From Pseudooceanicola algae (GTDB lineage Bacteria; Pseudomonadota; Alphaproteobacteria; Rhodobacterales; Rhodobacteraceae), in assembly GCF_003590145.2 (NCBI RefSeq), contig NZ_CP060436.1:1398001-1462000 (forward strand): DNA of 64,000 nucleotides, read 5' to 3'. Position numbers and translations under genes: made by a program. Shown here in pieces: positions 32,993-41,657 of this stretch. Position 1 is the first letter of the stretch. Each line of letters starts with the position of its first letter. The notes under the pieces are model-generated. The model searched no databases. It saw only the letters and a list, made by a program, of their open reading frames with translations, and was not told the origin of the DNA.

Positions 32993-34779
32993 CAGACTTC
33001 GTCATCTTCTCAGGTCGCTCGACGCTGCTCGAAGTCCCTCTTGGCAAGTCTCAAGCCGTACACAGCTTCGAGGTGCCGGAGACTGCGCGCATCGGTTTTG
33101 AGGTCGACGATTACGAAGAGGGCGTGATCTACCAAATAACTGTTGGGGACATTCCGATCGCTGAACGACCGCAGGAGCGCCGATCGCGTCTGGAGTGGCA
33201 GGCATCGCCTTGTCTGGATGGCGCATTCGGCGTGACCCCAATCAGTCTTCGGGATGCCACAAATGGCGAAATACTTGCCCGAACTCTCGCGCTTGTCGAG
33301 CCCAGCAAGCTGACCGTAAACGCTTATGACGCCATGTTCGAAGACATGCGGCGCATCAGTGTCGAGTTGTTGCTCGACCTGATCTCGAAATCCCGTCTGG
33401 CGCTTGCGCAGCTTCCCTCGTCGCGCGATGGCGGTGTGCAGCCCCTCACGGCACGTCTGGAACTGAGTCAGATCCGGCTCTTCTGGAAACGCTTCTCCCC
33501 AATCTTGGCGGATATTCTCGAGGATCCTCACACGGAGCTGCGACCACGACAAGTTACCCGGCAGCTTAAGCCGGGAGAGCGACTCACGCCCGACGTCTTG
33601 CGACGGTTTGCCCACAGAGGGCAAACCGCTCGCGACGCCGTGCGATCAGGTGGTCTCGTGGAACTTTCGACAGCAGTCCAGGACAGGAACACCAGCGAGA
33701 ACCGGGTGATCGTCGCGTTCATGGATCTCCTTCGGCGGCGGGTCGACCATAGCCTCAGGCGCGCCCGGTCAGAACGCGAGATGCGGCTTGCGCGTAAGAA
33801 TGGCTATGGAATCTCTGACGCAGGATTAGCCCGATTCGTACAACTGCGAGAGGACCCTAAGATCGCGAGGCTGCAGGAAATCGTCGACGCCTGCGAAGGC
33901 ACGATGTCCGAGATCCACAGGGCGATGCAGAGTTTCGCCGTGCCTGTCACTCGCATGGGGCGGCAGGACTTTCTCGCCAGCTTCAACTGTCCCTTTTTCC
34001 GAAGCCATCCGCTGTATGCGCGTGCTGCACGATTGATGTTGGCGTTCCTGAACAACACTACGATCGTCGTAGAGCAAGGAGACGTGGAAGGCGCCAAGTC
34101 GATCGAGACCATCTTCGAGCAGTGGGTTTTCTTCCAGGTATCCGCAGCTCTCCAGGCCGCTGGGTTGTCCTGCATTTCGCACAATTCAATTTTTGAACCG
34201 ATTGCAAGAGATCGTTTCTCGGTCGATCTGGATCGGAATGCGGCGATCGATTTTGAGGCCCCGGACAAGCGTATCGCGCGCCTGCGCTATGAGCCCACAA
34301 TCCTCCCGCGCGGAGCAGCGCAGGGCATGGATACTCTTTACCGCGGAAACTCGGCGTCTCCATGGACGCCGGATATAGTGTTGGAGATTTTGGCCCCGAG
34401 CTCCGATCTGCGCGACTACCGGGTCACATATGCCGCCGTGATCGACGCAAAATACACAACAGCGGGAAATGTGTGGGATCGTCTGGAGAAGATCGAGAAA
34501 TATCGCGAGATCAGAAGCGTCGATACCGATAGCCAAATTGCTCGCCAAGTTTGGATCGCGGCACCGATCGCGCCATCGCTACGACCGCGCGACGAAGCCG
34601 TAACCTGGTCAAAGAGCGGCTATGTAGGTGCCGATCCCCTTGACGTTATTCTGGGGGTCATTGGGGCAGATCCGGCCGATCGGGATGAGACCCGATCCAT
34701 GCTTAAAGCCTTTATCTTGGGTTTACTAAGGCATTCCAAGGAGTACGAAAAGGCCACCAGTCGGAATGTAAATAGTTAA
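32989..34779 (+). CDS. McrC-like DUF2357/DUF524-type PD-(D/E)XK nuclease
   Basis: 596 aa. The N-terminal DUF2357-like region runs to about residue 330. A nuclease domain with IFEQWVFFQV (about 375-384), TPDIVLEI (about 460-467) and VIDAKYT (about 484-490) gives the PD...DxK catalytic set of the restriction-endonuclease fold. The ATGA overlap with the AAA+ gene shows a two-gene translational unit. The pair corresponds to McrB (motor) and McrC (cleavage). It differs from E. coli McrBC by the coiled coil in the partner and the DUF2357 architecture here. The target modification is unknown. Confidence 0.82.
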   Translation: MTDFVIFSGRSTLLEVPLGKSQAVHSFEVPETARIGFEVDDYEEGVIYQITVGDIPIAERPQERRSRLEWQASPCLDGAFGVTPISLRDATNGEILARTLALVEPSKLTVNAYDAMFEDMRRISVELLLDLISKSRLALAQLPSSRDGGVQPLTARLELSQIRLFWKRFSPILADILEDPHTELRPRQVTRQLKPGERLTPDVLRRFAHRGQTARDAVRSGGLVELSTAVQDRNTSENRVIVAFMDLLRRRVDHSLRRARSEREMRLARKNGYGISDAGLARFVQLREDPKIARLQEIVDACEGTMSEIHRAMQSFAVPVTRMGRQDFLASFNCPFFRSHPLYARAARLMLAFLNNTTIVVEQGDVEGAKSIETIFEQWVFFQVSAALQAAGLSCISHNSIFEPIARDRFSVDLDRNAAIDFEAPDKRIARLRYEPTILPRGAAQGMDTLYRGNSASPWTPDIVLEILAPSSDLRDYRVTYAAVIDAKYTTAGNVWDRLEKIEKYREIRSVDTDSQIARQVWIAAPIAPSLRPRDEAVTWSKSGYVGADPLDVILGVIGADPADRDETRSMLKAFILGLLRHSKEYEKATSRNVNS

Positions 34780-35119
34780 GTTGTTCCTATCCCGGCAAAC
34801 AGTCTGCAATGCTCGCCGCAGGCGGTTTCGCCCGGGCGGTTGGGATCAACAGTGATGATACCGCTGAGAAATGGTCGCACTCTGCGCATAGCTGCCACTC
34901 ATGATCGGCGCAGCGAAAGTCAGCTTCCCGCCCTTCGTGTCGACAGACGTGAACGGCCCTGAGTTGACCTTGGCCAGTCTTCGCCTTGCTGCGGCGCAGC
35001 TTCCCAAAAGGGGACGTCTAACGACGCACCAGATCTAAGCATCATCTCCACTGCCGGATTTTGCTGGGCCTCTTCTAATGGTCCATAAGTCATGACATAT
35101 GCACCATTTTTCACTTGGG
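34780..35119. other. 340-nt gap between convergent defence operons
   Basis: Contains one weak candidate, a 64-codon minus-strand frame (GTG at 35114, ending 34920; first residues KNGAYVMTYGPLEEAQQNPA) starting 5 nt after the endonuclease stop. It could be a third gene of that operon, but there is no good Shine-Dalgarno and no family. Otherwise nothing is seen. Confidence 0.35.
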
Positions 35120-35968
35120 TTATGGCAATCCGTACTCGGCTCTGAGCGTCATCAAGTCAGCTATTAGCTGCTCTGCCATTTGCTTCGTATAGATACGCGT
35201 GATCCGCCCATCGTGTTGTCTCTGGATGAGCTTGCGCAGATCGTTCGCACGCGCCTTCCAGGTCAGACCGTCGGTAATCAACAGAAGACTGGCATCATTG
35301 CGCTTGGCGCCAATGATTGCATCAACATCACCGATGATATCGCTCATCTTGGACCCTGTTGCCCCGTAACCTTTCGCTTCAATCAAGATTAGTGGTGTCG
35401 CCTTGTTGGGAATGGCGAAGTCGCATTTCGCCGTGCCGTTTACGCCTTGAAACGTACATCTAGGCTCATAGCTGGGTCCAAAGACTTGCTGGATAATCTC
35501 TTCAACAAAATCTTCGAGCCCCCTACCCCTTTGTTGCCCCTGTATAGCACTTCCACGCCCAGATCTCAGCCGTTCGCGCAAGACATCGCTCCAGACAGGC
35601 TCTCGATTGACGATCGCTGTCATGGCGTCGCGAAGCCCCATCTCTTCGAGAACGTCGAGATATTCTTCACGGCCTGCTTGAAAACGTTTGACGCCGGTCC
35701 CACCTGGGCCAAGTTTTTCGGCCAACTCGCCATGCAATTTGTCCTTCGAAAACCCGAGGAACAAGCCAACGCAAAATCGAGACACCTCGAATGCTTTCCC
35801 ATCGTTTGCCTCGATCAAGGCGGCGATGTCGTCGCGACCATATTCACGCTTGATGGGAACCGCATGGATCCGATCCATGATGTCTTGCGCCATATCGTCC
35901 ATCCAGCTCGCCTCAAGTGGCGATAAACTGGCAATTATGTCATCGAAGTGCTGAACGACGGGTCTCAT
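35120..35968 (-). CDS. Type II restriction endonuclease (PD-(D/E)XK)
   Basis: 282 aa. The C-terminal half has the restriction-nuclease core AKCDFAIPN...LILIEAKGYGATGSK with catalytic Asp183, Glu197 and Lys199, followed by DIIGDVDAIIGAKRNDASLL. The N-terminal half is helical and probably recognises DNA. Its ATG overlaps the methyltransferase stop by ATGA, so the cognate methylase is made first from the same transcript. The recognition sequence is not predictable; similarity to DpnII-like enzymes is possible but unverified. GC content is well below the chromosome. Confidence 0.8.
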   Translation of the reverse strand: MRPVVQHFDDIIASLSPLEASWMDDMAQDIMDRIHAVPIKREYGRDDIAALIEANDGKAFEVSRFCVGLFLGFSKDKLHGELAEKLGPGGTGVKRFQAGREEYLDVLEEMGLRDAMTAIVNREPVWSDVLRERLRSGRGSAIQGQQRGRGLEDFVEEIIQQVFGPSYEPRCTFQGVNGTAKCDFAIPNKATPLILIEAKGYGATGSKMSDIIGDVDAIIGAKRNDASLLLITDGLTWKARANDLRKLIQRQHDGRITRIYTKQMAEQLIADLMTLRAEYGLP

Positions 35969-37059
35969 ACCTGACCCACGATGAGGTATTCCTCTACGGC
36001 TGCGCGTTTCACCTTGCTATGCGTCCCAAAGTGATAGGTGTGATCACGACGGAACACTCGAACATCTCGTTTGGTCTCGCCCATGAGAGATGTGAGCTCG
36101 TCCAGATCAGGATATCCATTGGAGCTATAGGATAGGACGATCGTCTGATGTTTGAAACGCGCGAAAAGGCGCCTGAACGCATCCACGGCTTCCTTGCGAT
36201 AGCTAAAGGGGGTGAACTTCTTTGGTATTTTTCGCACTTTGGTGGAGTAGTCGATGTCCAGTCCTTGCCAGTAGCAGGACAACCCCTCCAAGAAATGGTA
36301 GCGCTTGATGTAGCAGTTATCGTCAGCGCGCGGGACGTAAGGCGGATCCAGATAGACTAGATCAATGCCTTTGGTCGCCACCTTAAACACATCGTTTCGT
36401 TGTGCATGGTTTCGGCGGCCGTTCGAAAACACAGCCTCGTTGAACGCCTCTACTTGCTCGAAAAAGTGTTCTTCAACGGACAACCGAAGGTCCCGGCGGC
36501 CATCATCGTACTTGGAAAGATCCCCCGAGATCGTGAAAACCCCGCGTGGTTGCCGTTTGGCGCAGGATCGCATTAAGGCCGACATAGCGAGGGCCTGCTG
36601 ATGGGTGTTGTCGAGCTGGCGAATGTTGCACGAGATGCGATCAAGGAATCTAAGATCGGCATCGGTATAAAAAATCCCAGAGAACGTCTCTTCGATGAAG
36701 TTATGTGTGTTCGCAGGCCGTGACATGAGGGTTTTCATGGCAGGACCGTCAAGATGGACAGAGTTGTTCTGGATAAGAGCCTTTCCGATAGTGCTCGATA
36801 GGTTCAGAAAGTCAGAGGAAACTGTACGTTTATCCATAGATTTCAGTAGGTAAGCAACTGATGTACTTCCGCTAAAAGCATCTAGAGCTGTTTCGAACTC
36901 AAGAGTACTCAACACGTCATGGATCCAGGGCAACAAACGCTTCTTGGAGCCCATGTACCTGATCTCAGGGAACATGCCTATCTGATCCAGAGGGGGTCTT
37001 GTGAGATGTGAATGCTTTGTGACGGTTAGTGAGTCGTCTGGTATTACTTGAGGTTTCAT
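35965..37059 (-). CDS. DNA adenine (N6) methyltransferase, D12 class
   Basis: 364 aa. Motif X/I region RYMGSKKRLLPW (about 34-45) and DAFSGSTSVAYLL (about 60-72) bind AdoMet, and motif IV is DPPY at 238-241. Order and spacing fit the alpha-class (Dam/D12) N6-adenine methyltransferases. It is the modification partner of the downstream endonuclease (4-bp overlap). Low GC and distinct codon use indicate recent transfer. The recognition site is unknown. Confidence 0.9.
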   Translation of the reverse strand: MKPQVIPDDSLTVTKHSHLTRPPLDQIGMFPEIRYMGSKKRLLPWIHDVLSTLEFETALDAFSGSTSVAYLLKSMDKRTVSSDFLNLSSTIGKALIQNNSVHLDGPAMKTLMSRPANTHNFIEETFSGIFYTDADLRFLDRISCNIRQLDNTHQQALAMSALMRSCAKRQPRGVFTISGDLSKYDDGRRDLRLSVEEHFFEQVEAFNEAVFSNGRRNHAQRNDVFKVATKGIDLVYLDPPYVPRADDNCYIKRYHFLEGLSCYWQGLDIDYSTKVRKIPKKFTPFSYRKEAVDAFRRLFARFKHQTIVLSYSSNGYPDLDELTSLMGETKRDVRVFRRDHTYHFGTHSKVKRAAVEEYLIVGQV

Positions 37060-37333
37060 ACTGGATCCTGTTGCATGACATCGAGTTTAAGCTAACTGTT
37101 GCACCAGAGCCAGTTGGTTAGGGCATCTGTCGCAACCCAGACTAGAATGTGCCCTGCTAAGTTCATTTAGGCGTATGAGCCCTTGTATGTGATCTGTAGC
37201 ACATCACCAAGCCGCGTATGAATCGCTGGCCGAAAGTCCGCTCTATCAGCATCGCCATGATCGGCTCGCACTCGCAACGGAGGTCCGGTTTCCGCCCTAC
37301 TTCCATCATCATCTCGCTCTCACGCGCCGGATG
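37060..37333. other. 274-nt gap between methyltransferase and integrase genes
   Basis: Holds the promoter of the modification-restriction operon (reading left) and the 3' side of the integrase gene. No credible coding frame; GC rises toward the integrase, suggesting a junction between two acquired segments. Confidence 0.4.
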
Positions 37334-38296
37334 CTAGTCCAGACGTCGGGCCAACTCCTCGGCCGTTTCGTCATAGTAAATCATCAGCATCTTGATATCC
37401 CGGTGCCCCACCATCTTTGCCAGGGCCAAAGGATCCAGCTTCCGCGACAGCCGCGTGATCGCCTCATGCCGGGAGTCGTGGAAGTTCAACCCTTCAATAG
37501 CCGCCAAGCCGCGCAGCTTACGCCAGTTTGCATCCAACCGGGCCGAGGTCATCCCGAACACAGGCTCCGCCTTCGGTAGCGCTTCCAGAAGTCGCACCGC
37601 TTCCTTCGACAGGGGCACGTCGCGGCCCGCCCCATTCTTCGTCAGGTGCAGCCGCGCAACGCGCCGCTCGAGGTCCAGGTCAGCCCCCCGCAAGCCGCAA
37701 ATTTCGCCCGCCCGCATGCCGGTCTCGATCGCGAACAGGAAGGCAGCATGGGCGCGGGCCTGCGCCCGCGTCAGATCCTCGCCAGCCACGAAGGCCAGGC
37801 GGTCCAACTCATCCTTCGACGGCCGTCGTTCGCGCTTGTGCGGGGCCGTGGGGCGGCGCACGTCGGACATGGGGCTGGTCTTGATCATCCCCCACTCGCG
37901 TCGCGCCTGAGTCATCACCGCGGACAGCAGGTTCATTTCCCTGTTCACCGTCGCAGCCTGCACCGTGCGCAAACGACCATCCCGCCAACTCGCGAAATTC
38001 TCGGCCGTCAGATCGGCCACCATCTTGCGGGCCAGGTCAGAGCGCTTGAGCCGGTCGATTTGCCGGACCTCCCAAACTTCGCTGCGCTTGGTGACAGAGA
38101 CCTCCCTGGCGTATCGCTCCAGCACGTCGCCGAAGAGTGTAGCGGCAGCGACAGCCTCGCGGTTGAGGATCAGGTATTCCTGTCGGGCAGCCCAGTCCTT
38201 GGCTTCCCGTTGTGTTGGGAATACCTTCGAGGCGCGAACACCCTTGCGGGCGATCTCAGCGCGCCACCCCTTGGCCAGTTTCCGAATCGAAGCCAC
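37334..38296 (-). CDS. Tyrosine site-specific integrase
   Basis: 320 aa, complete. An N-terminal SAM-like core-binding domain (about 50-140) precedes the catalytic domain with Arg195 (TGMRAGE), His273-x2-Arg276 (FHDSRH), His298 (GHRD) and the nucleophile at Tyr307/308 (MIYYDET). It starts 140 nt from the tRNA-Leu 3' end and reads away from it, the usual position for the integrase of an element inserted at that tRNA. It should catalyse recombination at the 17-bp att core. Confidence 0.93.
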   Translation of the reverse strand: MASIRKLAKGWRAEIARKGVRASKVFPTQREAKDWAARQEYLILNREAVAAATLFGDVLERYAREVSVTKRSEVWEVRQIDRLKRSDLARKMVADLTAENFASWRDGRLRTVQAATVNREMNLLSAVMTQARREWGMIKTSPMSDVRRPTAPHKRERRPSKDELDRLAFVAGEDLTRAQARAHAAFLFAIETGMRAGEICGLRGADLDLERRVARLHLTKNGAGRDVPLSKEAVRLLEALPKAEPVFGMTSARLDANWRKLRGLAAIEGLNFHDSRHEAITRLSRKLDPLALAKMVGHRDIKMLMIYYDETAEELARRLD

Positions 38297-38436
38297 GTTT
38301 ACGCATCCTGCGGAATTTCTGCGTAATGAAATGCGAACATAGGGCCTTCAGATGCAACCTTTTTGCGATACACATTAGGCTAGGAGCCATATTTGCAACG
38401 CTCTGCGACAGCGTCGATTGCATCCTGCTGCTATGG

Positions 38437-38520
<84 letters not shown>

Positions 38521-38671
38521 CCGTTTCCGGGTGGCCGCACAATAGTGGCCCGCCCGGCAGAGTAAAGACGCAGCGCCCGCCCTGCCGGCCCGGAAGTCCG
38601 GGCCGTGATGCAGCCTGCCTTTCACGCGCACAGGCGCGCGCGGAAGAAAAAGAAGAAGAAGCCGACAGGGA

Positions 38672-39460
38672 TCAGGCGCGGCGGATGATCTTGGAGAACT
38701 TGTCGAACAGGGCCTCGTTGGCACAGATCACTTCGCCGTCAGAGACGATGTCGCCTTCGGGGTTCAGCGGCTGGATCAACCCGCCCGCTTCGCGCACGAT
38801 GACGATCCCGGCGGCGATGTCCCAGGCGTTCAGGCGGCGTTCCCAGAACCCGTCATAGCGCCCCGCGGCCACATAGGCCATGTCCAGCGCGGCCGAGCCC
38901 CAGCGCCGCACCCCGGCACAGACCGGCAACAGCTGCGACAGGTCCTTCAGGGTTTCGGGCAGATCGGCCCGGCCCCCGAAAGGCAGCCCCGTGGCATAGA
39001 TCGATTCGATCATCCGCGTTCGGCCCGAAGCCCGGATCCGCATGTCGTTCATCCAGGCGCCCTCGCCCTTTTCAGCCATGAACATCTCGTCCTTGGCCGG
39101 GTCGTAGATCACCCCGGACACGATCTGGCCCTTGTGTTCCAGCGCGATCGAGATCGCCCAATGCGGCAACCCGTGCAGGAAGTTCGTGGTGCCGTCCAGA
39201 GGATCGACGATCCAGCGTCGTGTCGGGTCCTCGCCCGCGATGGAGGTGCCCTCCTCGCCCAGGAATCCATAGGTGGGCCGGGCGCCCATCAGTTCTTCCT
39301 TCAGGATGTTCTCGGCGGCGACATCCGCGCGGCTGACGAAATCCCCGGCGCCCTTCATCGACACCTGAAGGTTCTCCACCTCGCGGAAATCCTTGACGAG
39401 GGACCGGCCGGCCTTGCGGGCGGCTTTCATCATGATGTTGAGATTGGCGCTGAAAGTCAT
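38672..39460 (-). CDS. suhB: Inositol-1-monophosphatase family protein (SuhB-like)
   Basis: 262 aa. The Mg2+/Li+-dependent phosphatase motifs are present: GEEGTS (FLGEEGTSI), WIVDPLDGTTNFLHGLP with the DPxDGT metal site, and WDIAAGIVIVREAGG near the C-terminus. It hydrolyses inositol monophosphate or a related sugar phosphate; SuhB homologues also assist transcription antitermination. The ATG at 39460 has GGAG upstream and the family N-terminus. Last core gene before tRNA-Leu. Confidence 0.92.
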   Translation of the reverse strand: MTFSANLNIMMKAARKAGRSLVKDFREVENLQVSMKGAGDFVSRADVAAENILKEELMGARPTYGFLGEEGTSIAGEDPTRRWIVDPLDGTTNFLHGLPHWAISIALEHKGQIVSGVIYDPAKDEMFMAEKGEGAWMNDMRIRASGRTRMIESIYATGLPFGGRADLPETLKDLSQLLPVCAGVRRWGSAALDMAYVAAGRYDGFWERRLNAWDIAAGIVIVREAGGLIQPLNPEGDIVSDGEVICANEALFDKFSKIIRRA

Positions 39461-39631
39461 CTGGGGGCTCCGTAGATCGGGGGGCGAGATCCGAAAAGGC
39501 CGTATAGACCGCGTAAACCGCCTTGCCAAGAGCAGGTTTCAAGGCTGGCGCCGCCTACCCGGCCCCTGTGGTGCGCCAGCTTGTCGACCCGGGGTGACGC
39601 AAGGGCGACAGCCCGAGCTTGCGGGGGATGT

Positions 39632-40558
39632 CTAGCCCGCCGTAGGCGGTTCGGCCCCGCGTTGCAGCTTGACCGCTTCGGTACGCGCGAGCCGGGTGAA
39701 ATGCGCCATATAGGGCTTTGCGGCCTCGTCGGCCCGGCAAGCGGCATACATGCGCCGCGTCACCTTGCCCGAGGTCAGCGGCCGGATGGCGAAATCCGCA
39801 CTGCTGCGGATCTTGCGCGTGACCCAGTCGGGCAGCACGGCCACACCGCGCCCCGAGGCAACCAGCAGCAGGATCACCTCGGTCAGTTCGACCTGACGGA
39901 TCGCGGCCGGATCGATGCCCGCCGGGTCCATGAGCATCTTGTAGACATCGAGCTTGCCGCGATCGACCGGGTAGGTCAGCAAGGTCTCTGTCTGCAGATC
40001 CTCGGCCTCGATAAAGGGCTTCGCAGCCAGCGGGTGATCGGCGGCGCAGATAAAGACCGGGGAATAGTCGAACAGCGGCGCGAAGGTCAGGCCGGGAATG
40101 TCCTCGGGGTCCGAAGTGATAACCACATCGACTACCTCGCGCTCCAGCGCCTCCAGCCCCTGGAAGGCCAGGCCGGGCCGGATGTCGATATCCACGTCGG
40201 ACCAGGCATGGCGGAACAGTTCCAGCACCGGCAGCAGCCATTCGAAACAGGCGTGGCACTCCAGCGAGATATGCAGACGCCCGGCGCTGCCGTCGCGCAG
40301 GCCTTCGAATTCGGCTTCCATCGCCTCGATCTCGGGCAGGACCCGTTCGGCGGCGCGCAGCATCCGCAATCCGGCCGCCGACAGGCGCATCGGCTTGGTC
40401 CGGCGCACGAACAGCTCCATCCCCGCCTGATCCTCCAGCCCCTTGATCTGGTGTGATAGCGCACTTTGGGTTATCCTGAGCAGATCTGCGGCCCGCGCCA
40501 GGCCGCCGGACTCGTGGATCGCCCGGATGGTCCTGAGGTGGCGCAATTCAATATGCAT
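39632..40558 (-). CDS. metR: LysR-type regulator MetR
   Basis: 308 aa. An N-terminal winged HTH (LRHLRTIRAIHESGGLARAA, then ITQSALSHQIKGLE) precedes an effector domain with LHISLECHACFEWLLPVL, which in MetR proteins contributes to homocysteine sensing. It is divergent from metF across an 88-nt promoter region that contains an AT-rich patch (TGAATTTTATGAAG) suited to LysR binding, though a perfect TGAAN5TTCA is not seen. Expected to activate methionine synthesis genes. Confidence 0.88.
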   Translation of the reverse strand: MHIELRHLRTIRAIHESGGLARAADLLRITQSALSHQIKGLEDQAGMELFVRRTKPMRLSAAGLRMLRAAERVLPEIEAMEAEFEGLRDGSAGRLHISLECHACFEWLLPVLELFRHAWSDVDIDIRPGLAFQGLEALEREVVDVVITSDPEDIPGLTFAPLFDYSPVFICAADHPLAAKPFIEAEDLQTETLLTYPVDRGKLDVYKMLMDPAGIDPAAIRQVELTEVILLLVASGRGVAVLPDWVTRKIRSSADFAIRPLTSGKVTRRMYAACRADEAAKPYMAHFTRLARTEAVKLQRGAEPPTAG

Positions 40559-40646
40559 GGGTCGACCTCATGATGATCGTGAATTTTATGAAGTTGTCTC
40601 ATTTCGCCGGGTTTGCCACAAGAGACCAACTCCAAAGAGGTTCCAG

Positions 40647-41513
40647 ATGACGACGCCCGCCGTATCCTTCGAATTCTTCCCGCCGAAAAATCTCGAGGCC
40701 TCGTTCCGGCTTTGGGATACGGTCAACGTCCTTGCGCCGCTGAACCCGCGGTTCGTTTCGGTGACCTACGGCGCCGGCGGCACGACCCGCGACCTGACCC
40801 GCGACGCAGTGGCGACGCTGCACAAGCACATGGGGCTGAACACCGCCGCGCATCTGACCTGCGTCAATGCCACGAAGGAAGAGACCCTGGCGATTGCCGA
40901 CGGCTTCGCCGAGGCCGGCGTGACCGAACTGGTCGCCCTGCGGGGCGATCCCCCCAAGGGCGAAGGCGCGTTTTCCGTCTACCCCGGTGGCTTTGCGAAT
41001 TCCGTCGATCTGGTCGAGGCGCTTGCTCAGACCGGAAAGTTCACCATCCGCGTCGGCGCCTACCCCGAACCGCATCCCGAAAGCGCCGAGACAGCGGCCG
41101 ATGTCGCCTATCTGGCGCGCAAATTCCAGGCCGGGGCGGACGAGGCGCTGACCCAGTTCTTCTTTGAGACCGACACCTTCCTGCGCTTCCGCGATGCCTG
41201 CGTGAAGGCCGGGATCGACAAGCCCATCGTGCCCGGCATCATGCCGATCGAGAACTGGAAGGGCATGCAGCGCTTTGCCAAGGGCTGTGGTGCCAATTTC
41301 CCCGCCTGGCTGGCCGAGGCCTTCGAGAAGGCCGACCGCGACGAGCGCGCCGACCTTCTGGCCACTGCGCTTTGCACCGAAATGTGTGACAAGTTGCTGG
41401 CCGAGGGTGTCCAGGACCTGCATTTCTACACGCTGAACAAGCCCGAGCTGACCCGCGATGTCTGCCATGCCCTTGGCGTCACTCCGCAGGGCAAGCTGGA
41501 AAACGTCGCGTAG
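40647..41513 (+). CDS. metF: Methylenetetrahydrofolate reductase
   Basis: 288 aa TIM barrel flavoenzyme that reduces 5,10-methylene-THF to 5-methyl-THF for methionine synthesis. The motifs VSFEFFPPK, FVSVTYGAGGTTRD, HLTCVNATKEE, LVALRGDPP and TQFFFETDTFLRF are all present. The ATG at 40647 has AAAGAGG seven nt upstream. Divergent from metR, which should control it. Downstream lies a T-rich palindromic repeat array. Confidence 0.96.
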   Translation: MTTPAVSFEFFPPKNLEASFRLWDTVNVLAPLNPRFVSVTYGAGGTTRDLTRDAVATLHKHMGLNTAAHLTCVNATKEETLAIADGFAEAGVTELVALRGDPPKGEGAFSVYPGGFANSVDLVEALAQTGKFTIRVGAYPEPHPESAETAADVAYLARKFQAGADEALTQFFFETDTFLRFRDACVKAGIDKPIVPGIMPIENWKGMQRFAKGCGANFPAWLAEAFEKADRDERADLLATALCTEMCDKLLAEGVQDLHFYTLNKPELTRDVCHALGVTPQGKLENVA

Positions 41514-41584
41514 GATTTGACGCCAGGGGGGTCAGAGGCCCTTCCGTCAGCCGGCCCCCAGGACAAGGACACGCCGAGCCACGA

Positions 41585-41657
41585 CCGGCCCGGCCCTTTT
41601 TACCGGCCCCGGCCCTTTTTACCGGCCCGGCCCTTTTTACCGGCCCCGGCCCTTTTT
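41585..41657 (+). repeat. Four tandem 18/19-bp GC-palindrome + T5 units
   Basis: Units alternate CCGGCCCGGCCCTTTTTA (18 bp) and CCGGCCCCGGCCCTTTTTA (19 bp), giving two 37-bp super-repeats; the last unit ends at T5. Each unit is a short GC palindrome followed by five T on the plus strand, so the array resembles stacked weak intrinsic terminators after metF. It ends exactly at the stop codon of the convergent DUF2235 gene. Confidence 0.8.

Noticed and set aside
30467-37059. Defence cargo considered as BREX, DISARM or CBASS
   Set aside because: No PglZ, PLD/helicase set or cyclase genes; the genes are explained by an McrBC-like pair plus a type II R-M pair.
41585-41657. Repeat array considered as a CRISPR
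   Set aside because: Units are 18-19 bp and directly abutting with no unique spacers, and no cas genes are present.
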